A stretch of DNA of 64,000 bases, taken from assembly GCA_022496185.1 (NCBI GenBank), contig WTXG01000072.1, forward strand, positions 1-64,000, in the 5' to 3' direction. Every line of letters begins with the position of its first letter. The first letter of the stretch is position 1. Origin of the DNA: Multifurca ochricompacta (taxonomy: Eukaryota; Basidiomycota; Agaricomycetes; Russulales; Russulaceae). The notes under the pieces were generated by a model that was given only the letters and a program-made list of their open reading frames with translations, searched no databases and was not told where the DNA came from. Below are positions 55,967-64,000 of the stretch, piece by piece. The position numbers and the translations under genes are program-made.

Positions 55967-57224
55967 CCCAAACCTTGAAGACTTTGATACGTATAAAGTC
56001 GACACCACCCATGAAGTATCACTAGGTGACAACTCCATAGTCAAAACAAGTGGAGTTGGCACTGTGGTCATCAGGACTGATCAAGGTTTCGATCTAGAAT
56101 TGAGCAATGTGCTCCATATGCCTGGAGGACATAAAATACTCTCCACCAGTGCCCTAGTAGAAAAAGGGGCGACTGTGTTCTTTGATAATAAGAAGGCAAC
56201 AATTAAATATGGCAACAACATTATAGCAGAAGCATGGAAGTTTGGCAAATTGTATTGGGTACTAGGCAAACAAGTCCTAAAAAGTATCCATACATCTGCA
56301 TCTGCCTCACTTGAAATCTGGCATCAAAGAATGGGCCATATGTCTAAAGAAGCCCTGAAAAGATATGCTCCTGAGGCCATTAAAGGCCTCAGTATTAACA
56401 ATGACCAAGTGGAAGACAAGCCATGTTATGGCTGTGAAATGGGCAAGTCCCATCGTCTTCCATTTCCCCCATCTTCAAAGCGCGCATCAGCTCCCCTTGA
56501 GATCCTTCATAGTGATCTCATAGGTCCCTTGCAATGCAGCTCTATACAAGGGAATCTATACTTTGCCACCTTCTTGGACGACTTTAGCAGATACGCTTTA
56601 ATCGTTCCAATGAAGTCTAAAGATCTGTTCACACCAGTTTTCAATAAACTGAAGACACTACTAGAAAATAAATTTAATCATAAAATCAAGTGTCTTCATA
56701 CAGATCATGGTGGCGAGTATGTGAACAAGGCGCTGAAGGCAACACTTGAAGAGTTTGGCATAGAGCATAAACTTATGATGCCGTATAGCCCACAACAGAA
56801 TGGAAGGGCCGAGAGATTTAATAGAACCATTATGGAAAAAGGCACTAGCATGCTGCATGATGCTGGCCTGTCTCTTGGTTTTTGGGAGTGTGCTGTTGAG
56901 ACAGCATGTCATATATATAACAGAACTCCCATCCGTTCTAATAAGTGGAAAACTCCGCTAGAGCTTCTGGTTGGGAACAAACCAGATGTCTCATACTTTA
57001 AGGTCTTTGGTTGCAAAGCCTATTATCATGTTCCAGAGGGCAAGCGGCGAAAATTAGATCCCAAAGCCAGGGAAGCCATCTTTGTCAGGTATGAGCCCAC
57101 TTCTAAGGGCTATACACTTTGGGATAGTCGTACCTGGTCTCTCATCTCTTCACGAGATGTTACATTTGATGAGAATCCTTCCCATCCTGCTCTGGTAAGG
57201 ACAACAGAGCAGAGAAATCCATAG
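55950..57224 (+). pseudogene. A4 protease end and integrase
   Basis: SGATAHFSPNLEDFDTYKVD, GAG-pre-integrase (HQRMGHMSKEALKRYAPEA ... CYGCEMGK), core (LHSDLIGPLQC, HTDHGGEYVN, PYSPQQNGRAERFNRTIMEK), and the RSNKWKTPLELLVG region. The frame fails at DENPSHPA near 57173 by one missing base against A1. Nearly identical to A1 over about 420 residues. Confidence 0.9.
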
Positions 57225-59250
57225 AGCAACCTAGTCAAGGTGGCTCATTTACTTTACCTGGTGGCCCAGTCCAGCCACCACCAGCAACAGCTACGCATGT
57301 TCCTGAGGCTCCTCAAGATGAGGAAGACCTAGAAGAGGAACAGGAGGACATAGTACCTCCTCAGTTACCACCTCAGCCTACCACACCCACTCGTAATGTG
57401 GACACCACACATCCTCAGACTATATATCAGACTCCTCCATCACAAGTCATGGAACCTTCCTCCCCTCCCAAAAGAACCCGTGCTATTGGAAAATCAGAAA
57501 GAATTGCAGGCAGACTTCCTCAACCAAACTTTCAGAGGACAAGTCCACGCTCTGAACGACGAGATAGGGCAATCCAAGAAGATTTAGACTTGGATACTGC
57601 ACATCCCAATCGCAATTGTCATCTGAATCCTTGCTTCTACAATGAGGATAATGCAGAGTTTGTGCAGGGTTCTTCCAGACTTGGGCAGATGGATCTACTC
57701 AATGCTGCAGGATCACCTTACAGGGATCCTCTTACTTTTAAAGAAGCAATGGAGTCTGATAATGCCAGTGATGGCTTGAGGCATGTCAATATGAAATTGA
57801 TGCCTTAGAAAAACTTAAAGTGTGGTGCCTTGAAGACCTTCCTAAAGGTAGAAAGGCTGTAAAGTCCAAGTGGATTTTTAAACTGAAAGCAGATGGACAC
57901 TTTCGTGCTAGGCTAGTAGCAAAAGGGTTCACCCAAGTAGAGGGGGTGGACTTTGATGAAACATTCTCCCCAGTCACCAGATTTGAGTCTCTTAGACTAT
58001 TATTAGCGTTGGCCATGCTTGAGGATTGGGAAATCCACCAGATGGATGTCAAATCGGCATTCCTACATGGCAATCTGGATGAGGAGATTTACATGGAGCA
58101 ACCAGTTGGTTTCATCATTGCTGGACAAGAGTCCAAAGTTTGTAGGCTACAGAAGGCTCTGTATGGCCTCAAACAAGCTTCCTGAGCATGGAACATGCAA
58201 TTCCATGCAGTTCTAAATGAGCTGAGCTTCACTTGGACATACTCTGATGCAGGAGTATATGTGTATCATCACCAAGAGGGGGATGGTTCACTTTTCATCA
58301 TTTTATATGTTGATGACATCACTATACTTGGGTCCTCCACTAAGAAGATTCAATGGCTGAAGGACTCTCTATCTAGCCGATATGAGATGACCGATCTTGG
58401 CAAATCCAGTCCTACCTTGGAGTTAACATCACCAGGGATCGTCCTAACAAGACACTGGAAATTGACCAGACAGCCTATGTATCCTCAATAGTTGAGAGGT
58501 TTGGAATGGGGGATTCCAACCCAGTATATACTCCTCTACCTCTGGCATGGATGTTCATTTGGTCAAGTTTGAAGACCAAGCATCTACCTCTGAAATCAAG
58601 AGGTATCAGCAGTTAATGGGGTCTCTGCTTTGGGTGCAGATTGGAAGCAGACCTGACATTAGTTTTGCTGTTGCGCGCCTTAGCCAATTTGCTTCCAACC
58701 CTTCCCAGCAGCACATGTGACTAGCAAAGTATGTCTTAGCTTATCTAAATGCTACAAAGACTACAAGTTGCGCTATTCTGGAGGGAATGGTGAAGTAGGC
58801 CTTCATGGCTTTGTGGACTCCTCATGGGGAGATCAAGAGGACTGCCACTCCACCTCTGGCTATGTCTTTTTCCTAGCAATGGAGCAATTAGTTGGTGCTC
58901 CAGGAAACAGAAGACAGTAGCACAGTCCACCACTGAAGCTGAGTATATGAGCCTAGCTGAGGCTTCAAATCAGGCGCATGGTATAGGACATTCATGCAGG
59001 AGTTGGGTTATGAAGTTAGTTCACCCATACAACTGCATTGTGACAATAAGGGTGCAGTTGATCTTGCATTAAACCCTGTCACAGGAAGGTGATCAAAGCA
59101 CATACCATCAAGTACCATGCCATTAGGGAGTATGTAGAATCACACCAGATAGACTTGGTGTGAACTCCCACTGGAGAGATGCTGCAGATGGCCTTACAAA
59201 GTCTCTGCCTAGATCATCTTTTGATATCATGGTAACTGGTTTGGACTAGT
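57225..59250 (+). pseudogene. A4 linker, RT and RNase H (many indels)
   Basis: Linker SPPKRTRAIGKSERIAGRLPQ; RT QMDVKSAFLHGNLDEEIYM, LYGLKQAS then TGA (58183, Arg CGA in A1), LYVDDITILGSST; RNase H GFVDSSWGDQEDCHSTSGYVF and TTEAEYMSLAEAS. Single-base losses against A1 near 57770, 58405, 58543, 58755 and 58877. After about 59250 the 300 bp to the LTR is 3' UTR with no gene. Confidence 0.88.
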
Positions 59251-59550
59251 GCTGGAATGAAGGAGCTGGAATCTGGAGACTTGGTATACCAGTCTCACTT
59301 TCCCACCATGAGTACATTCTCGACCTTGAGAGTGATGCAAGAGGTGTGTGAGCATGCCGAAGTAGACTCAAAGATGTCAGGCACTTCACCTGCATAAGCG
59401 AATCTACAACTCGTAAGCAAAGCTCACAAACCGCACTTGAGAGTTAGAGAAGTTGGATCTCTAAGATCACTCATTGGTGACATGATGACAAGTATGCTCA
59501 TTTAATTCATTTCCACTTAATGATCACTCAATGCCTTCACCATGGAGGGA

Positions 59551-60059
59551 TGTTGACACGGGACGTGTCTGGAGATGCTTCAGGCATCTAAGGTTCGCTT
59601 CAGCTGTAGATTAGATTAGATTATGTTTCGGAGTTTCGGACTTTTTATGTTATCTTTATTACATTTCTTTCGTCTTACTCAGCTGATTAGTGATGGACTT
59701 AGTAATGCACAGTAAGCATGTGATACCTCACTGGCCAATGGCCTTTATCCCTCTTGTTTATTGTTTGGACTTTGTCCAGCACCTGTGGACTTATTCCCAG
59801 TGTGCACAGACCATCCCTTGGGGTATATAAGGGTGTCTGTTTCGTCTCTTTCACTTCAGAGTTCTTCTAACCTCTGAAGTGTAAGTTCCTTTTACTATAC
59901 TTTCTTTTTACCTTTGACTAACCATCTTCTGTAGACTACTTGTCTTTAGGTCAGTAGTATAGTTGTATTAGAGTTCTTCTAACCTCTGAAGTACTACTTG
60001 TCTTTAGCCTAAACTGCTACTAACCACAGTCAGTACAACCAGCAGCATAGTTGTTCATA
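59551..60059 (+). repeat. A4 3' LTR
   Basis: TGTTGACACGGGACG ... GTTGTTCATA; TATA and hairpin conserved as in the 5' LTR. Confidence 0.93.
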
Positions 60060-60064
60060 GAGCT

Positions 60065-60600
60065 GTCTTTGGATAAGATAGATCTAGGGGGAATCCCTTA
60101 GTGTGATCTTTGGCATGATGTAAGACTTCCTTAGAAGGATGTCCTAAGCACTTATGCATTAGATCATAATCTACATTATAGATCATGGAGTAAGATTGCA
60201 AATTAGCAATCTTAGAATGAAGCCAATAGATAGTTTGGCCAGTAATTGCCGGATGGCATTGAATAATTGGGATTTTAGATCCCTTATTTTGCAAGGTTAA
60301 TTCATGTTCATCCCCATAGACATACAATCCTTGCTTGAGAAACTCTCTGACACTCAGAAGTCTTCCAGTTATATCAGGGATGTAATATACTGGATATAAA
60401 TGTGTTGTATGTGTTTTCATGACTCCGTTGTGTGTGACATCATGTTCTAATAGAACAGTACCTTTCCCTTTAATATAAATAGGTTTAGAAGCTGTTTTTA
60501 TGGGCTCTGGGGTACTAATGTCTTCATATTCTATGAAATCATTGAGAGAAATGTAAAGTGCGATGAAGCACCTGAATCTAAGAGCCATGTTATATGGCCT
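60065..60600 (-). pseudogene. D protease end and GAG-pre-integrase region
   Basis: Minus-strand frame with LNDFIEYEDIS after the expected protease site, YIKGKGTVLLEHD, YPVYYIPDITGRLLSVREFL, ELTLQNKGSKIPI and MHKCLGHPSKEVLHHA, i.e. the segment between protease and integrase in copia proteins. The catalytic Asp lies in the broken upstream codons near 60595. A4 interrupts it at 60059. Confidence 0.82.
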
Positions 60601-62127
60601 TCATCCTTAGTCTTTCCTTTGCACTTAGCACACTGAACATGATGTGGAGAATGCAATATATTTGTACATAACCTAAAGTCATGTATAGTGCTAACTACTC
60701 CTGCATTTCTAATGCTCTTTGTAGGGGACTCCTAGAAGCGCAAACTAATGAAGCATAAATGCATCTGTTAGTTTTGCAGGGTAGAAGGAAAGAGGGGACA
60801 TACACATCCTGATTGTCGTCCTCATCTAGGCCAGCCAGATCAACCAGCTGATCATCAAGATGATTGGAGCCCCAATCAAGAGGATCATTGGGGTCCTCTT
60901 CGTCTTCTGTATTGATGGTGATAGGTGAGGGGGATCTAGATTTTTTGTGCAGTCGCTCATCTCCATCCTCTTCAAGGTCCTCCAGCTTGGTCTTGCTGGA
61001 CAATGCTCTTGAGAAGCTATCAGTTATGCGGGTCTCAAGGGGTTTTAAATTGTGAGCAGTCCCTGGCACACCTATATCTTTGCACAGATCCATAGCTTGG
61101 TTAAAAGCATGATAGCGGCCAGGAATTTGCTCCTTAGGAGTGGTGTGCATAATGATATGAGGCCTTCCATTCCTATAGTGAGTTTTAAAGGAAGGAGGAG
61201 AGGGAATGGATGGCATGGTGGTGAATCAAGGAGGGGGGAAGAACGCTTGATTAGTGATGTGTGAGTGCCCCTGTGCCTTAGATTGCTGATTATCTCGATT
61301 CTGCCTTCCAGCATGATGCCTGCATTGGTACTTGTGATCTGCCTGCTTTTCCGTGTGCTCTGGCTGTTTGCCTCCAGACTGTTTCTGCTGGCTGAAGCAA
61401 GGATCACCTCACTTCTGCTTGACTGCTGAGAGCTTATTAGCAGAATGGGGGTTTTTACCCCTGGAGCGGTCTTGCTCCCACTGAGCAAGGATGGCACTGT
61501 GGACTACTGGGAGGTTTATGTCAGAATGAGATCTTCTGACAAGGATGGTTGGGATAAGAGCCTCCCATCTAGGAGGAAGGGTGTGTAAGAGCAGCATTCC
61601 CTGCAGCATATCAGGGATGGTAACACTATTGGACTCAAGCTGCTCAAAAGCAACTTGGAGACAATTGATCTGAGGGGCAGGGTGCTTTGATGAGTCCAAG
61701 TGGAAGTTCAGGGCCTCCTTGAAGTCCCTGAAGATTGCAGATGGTCCCACAGCACCGTACTTAGCTTTGAGGGCTACCCATAAAGCGTTAGCAGAGATCA
61801 TGGAGCAGTGTTCCTGCTGAATAGAAGCCAATAGGCACAGGACAATGGTGCTGATGGCTCAATTGTCAGCATGCTCCCATTCCTTCTGATCTCTGAGCTC
61901 ATCTGCAGTGGGATGCTGCTCATCCTTGGCAGTAATTTTAAGATCAGTGCCATTGGTTATTTCCAGAGTCCATTGCCATGAGGTAGGCCTGCATGATTCC
62001 AAGCCATTCATGGTAGTTGGATCCATCACAGACGGGGACAATGGTAGTGAGTTGAGATGACATTGTTGGGATGTGATAAGGGTTTTGACAAAAGGGTTTG
62101 AGTAGTTGATTTCTGTAAAAGAAGTCA
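60601..62127 (-). pseudogene. D gag (decayed)
   Basis: Copia-type gag with MTSFTEINYSNPF start, SWQWTLEITNGTDLKI, LWVALKAKYGAVGPSAIFRDFKEAL and MLQGMLLLHTLPPRWEAL (UBN2-like gag pattern). A His/Gln-rich stretch and an acidic Asp/Glu-rich tail (about 60800-61000, EDEEDPNDPLD) follow. Knuckle-like Cys/His residues near 60620 (CAKCKG) are incomplete. Several stops and shifts (61860, 61409, 61072) break it. Confidence 0.75.
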
Positions 62128-62167
62128 TGGTCAGTATTGAATGTGACAACCAGTACTCAAAACACAA

Positions 62168-62443
62168 AGCAAAAACCCAGGCTCTTTAGACTCCATTGAT
62201 GTGGCCATAAAGGTGCAAATGGTGAGTTTTTAATAGCCTTATGCAGCCTTAAAGGTGCATTTTGCAGTGCAGCCATAAAGGCGCATGAACTTTTCATTCA
62301 CTGGTAGCATCACTTCTGCAGCCATATAGGCACAGGAACTTATTGCAGCATTGAAGGCACAGATAATTTTGTTGCAGCCATTAAAGGCACAAAGTATGTA
62401 TTGCAGCCATAGAGGCACAAGATGCCCACCAGGGCCCATAACC
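62168..62443 (-). other. D 5' leader with degenerate 18-mer repeats and PBS
   Basis: About seven copies of a GCAGCCATAAAGGCACA-like unit between 62201 and 62421, spaced about 25-40 nt. The PBS at 62432-62443 (sense GGTTATGGGCCC) is next to the LTR. No ORF. Confidence 0.65.
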
Positions 62444-62792
62444 TGAAGAATCAGGCATGGTGCAGACTGTACTTTAGATGCTACTTTACTACTCTATCTC
62501 ACCTTGTATGTGTAGAGGCTTAGATGCTTTCAATAATGTGATAGCAACTTCTATTCTTGTAGCATATTTACATAGGCTTTTATATACATCTGCATGTACT
62601 AATTGGCTATTAATCTAATTGTAAGTACAACACGTTTATAATGTGATTATAGTCACATGACCACTTTCAGATGTATTAGGATCATTAAGTATCTAAGTGA
62701 TTGTGATTGGCTGCATTATCTCTGAAATGCATGATCACATCTTATGTTGGACTGATCTCCAGTAGCTCTGTACCAGTACTCTGGTTCAACCA
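62444..62792 (-). repeat. D 5' LTR
   Basis: TGAAGAATCAGGCATGG ... CTGGTTCAACCA, with one extra base at the end against 27477-27825. TSD aagtg follows. Confidence 0.92.
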
Positions 62793-62797
62793 AAGTG

Positions 62798-63155
62798 GAG
62801 TTCTGTGAAGTCGAATACACCTGTATTAGATACAAGAGAACAGACTTAAGGTCTGTCCCTGTAACCTGTAGTCTAAATACATGTTATAGAAGGCACATCA
62901 GAGAGAGGCACATCAAGAACAGGTACATCAGAAGGCATAAACCAAGTAAAAGGTTCTGATAAGTATCCTAGTAGTCATGGGTTCCAGGGGTTATGCCATG
63001 GAGTGAGATAGAACAGGATGAGAGTCTAAAAGAGGGGTTGCGCCCTCTACAGATAACAGATGGTAAAGAAATTGGGGACAATGATCAAAAAAACGCGTGC
63101 GACATAACGGTCACAATCGCGTCACAAACCGTCACACAAACTGCAAACCGTCACA
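62798..63155 (-). repeat. LTR-E, second part
   Basis: Continues LTR-E after copia D and ends CTGCAAACCGTCACA; TSD gtatg at 63156-63160 matches 27230-27234. With 27235-27476 it makes about 600 bp. Confidence 0.9.
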
Positions 63156-63181
63156 GTATGTGTACAAGGAGCCAAATACAT
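63156..63181 (-). pseudogene. First codons of the Goodbye-domain gene
   Basis: Minus-strand ATG at 63181-63179 followed by TATTTGGCTCCTTGTACA joins in frame to 27229 when the LTR-E and one TSD copy are removed. No stop between. Supports a single pre-insertion gene. Confidence 0.5.
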
Positions 63182-64000
63182 GAAGCTAGACTGGGTTATG
63201 AGCGATAGAGTAAGAGTAACAGGATCCCTGGGAAAGGCGGCAGATGGTTATCAATGGATTTTGTGTAGATAGCCGCCTAAAAACGACGATAGACGCTGAG
63301 ATGTAGAGGTGACAAGAGACAACATAGACACTGCATTCTTAAGATACATAGCTGTGACAGGGCGGTACAAAATCTATAATTGCAAACAGTATATTGTGTG
63401 TATCTAATTACTCTAAAAGCCAGCAATGTGAGTGACCAGAGGGACAAGCTCTAGCAGATGGTGGAAGGGATGTGTGCACAAAACCTGTGTAAGGCTGTAG
63501 TTTTAACCAACATAAGACTAAGCATAACATAACTGAATTACAACTACCTTTCTAGGTAGTTTCGCTTATGTAACCTCTGACTGCGCTCAACATTTATCTC
63601 TCTTGGGACTCTTGCTTCTTATTTCCTGCCTTGTATTCTCCATGCCTTGACCATCTGACATTGCAGGCTGAGAAAATACCAGCCATGGCCCGTTCTGGTG
63701 CCTCGTCTGCAACGTTCATTCACTAGGTGCCTGTAGTCAGTGGACAGGAGATCTGGGGTTCCAATGATAAGATGTTTTCGATGATATGGCAGTTGTCTTA
63801 TACACAGGATAAGACAATGAACAGAAAAGAGCTAGTTTTCCTGAGTAATGATCTGTAAGATACAGAGAGCTCAAAACTAAGGAGAAAGAGCCCTTGTGGC
63901 TCTAGTTAGATAAACAAGTTTATACATGATGTCATACCCTACTGAAGCCTTTCCATCAGGAAAATGACATTTTGCTGGATTGGCTAGTGCTAGCCATTCC
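63182..64000. other. Single-copy-looking sequence, no gene recognised
   Basis: About 820 bp with no LTR motif seen elsewhere in the window and no long ORF. If the Goodbye-domain gene was real, this is its promoter side. I see no convincing TATA or terminator. Confidence 0.4.

Larger units (their letters stand above)
53486..60059 (+). mobile_element. A4: complete Ty1/copia element with TSD gagct
   Basis: LTRs 53486-53995 and 59551-60059 differ at about three places; TSD gagct (53481-53485, 60060-60064). Plus strand: PBS, leader, gag, protease, integrase, RT, RNase H, purine tract CATGGAGGGA, LTR. The youngest complete element by LTR identity, yet the coding region has many one-base deletions. 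Confidence 0.95.
27477..62792 (-). mobile_element. D: complete Ty1/copia element, 35 kb with nested inserts
   Basis: LTR-D at 27477-27825 and 62444-62792, TSD aagtg (27472-27476, 62793-62797). Minus-strand order: LTR, PBS, repeat-bearing leader, gag, protease, integrase, RT, RNase H, LTR. About 27 kb is later insertions: solo LTR-A (29130-29632), copia C (29967-52159) and copia A4 (53486-60059). Many stops in all frames make it an old element. Confidence 0.92.

Noticed and set aside
60864..61055. Ser-rich plus-strand ORF opposite the acidic tail of D gag
   Set aside because: Antisense of an Asp/Glu-rich coding segment; no independent support.
62201..62421. CRISPR array
   Set aside because: Units are degenerate, spacing is irregular, the host is a eukaryote, and the array lies in a retrotransposon leader.
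62993..63208. 71-codon plus-strand ORF at the right end
   Set aside because: It crosses the LTR-E end and TSD, so it cannot be an old gene; no motif.

Overview
The window is a retrotransposon graveyard from a filamentous basidiomycete. An Agaricomycete is most likely. The evidence is many Ty3/gypsy chromoviruses with a C-terminal chromodomain, several Ty1/copia families, and one fragment of a STAND-type NTPase gene with a fungal 'Goodbye' N-terminal domain. I see no rRNA, tRNA gene, CRISPR array or intact housekeeping gene. Almost everything can be assigned to named elements by LTR ends (TG...CA), exact 5-bp target-site duplications (TSDs) and domain order. My working names are: gypsy elements G1, G2, E1 and E2, which share a ~600-bp LTR-B; copia elements A1-A4, with ~500-bp LTR-A; copia C, with 306-bp LTR-C; copia D, with ~349-bp LTR-D; and LTR families E and F, seen only as LTRs.

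Left part (1-26486). G1, the plus-strand 3' end of a gypsy element, carries solo LTR-E (201-833), solo LTR-B (1713-2312) and a cut-off LTR-F (2328-2557). G2 (2558-10671, minus) is a nearly complete gypsy element with a solo LTR-F in its integrase. Its two flanks do not match, which suggests ectopic recombination. A1 (10672-16073, minus), A2 (16204-22753, minus, TSD ttccc) and A3 (22989-26486, minus) are copia copies of one superfamily separated by pieces of an LTR-E relative. A3 carries a 1448-bp hAT-like non-autonomous DNA element (8-bp TSD ctcatcat).

Right part (26487-64000). This is one nested structure. A Goodbye-domain gene (26902-27229 plus 63156-63181) was split by solo LTR-E (27235-63155, TSD gtatg). 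That LTR was split by copia D (27477-62792, TSD aagtg). D holds solo LTR-A (29130-29632), copia C (29967-52159, TSD gcttt) and copia A4 (53486-60059, TSD gagct). C holds another solo LTR-A and gypsy E1 (35068-51868). E1 holds gypsy E2 (39127-48410, TSD gcagg), and E2 holds three solo LTR-B copies. Removing the layers restores reading frames and TSDs at nearly every step.

How the parts work. The gypsy elements have gag, then pol (protease, RT, RNase H, integrase, chromodomain) in the -1 frame after a shared GGATTTT site. A third ORF downstream of pol encodes a coiled-coil protein with three CCHC zinc knuckles. Their primer site pairs with an 11-nt stretch of their own LTR (Tf1-like self-priming), and E2 keeps this pairing through a compensatory change. 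Copia A and D have primer sites matching the anticodon region of initiator tRNA-Met; C matches elongator tRNA-Met. The inactivating in-frame stops in the gypsy copies that I checked are TGA at ancestral CGA arginine codons, the mark of cytosine methylation and CpG decay.

All comparisons were made by eye inside the window; no database or alignment tool was used.
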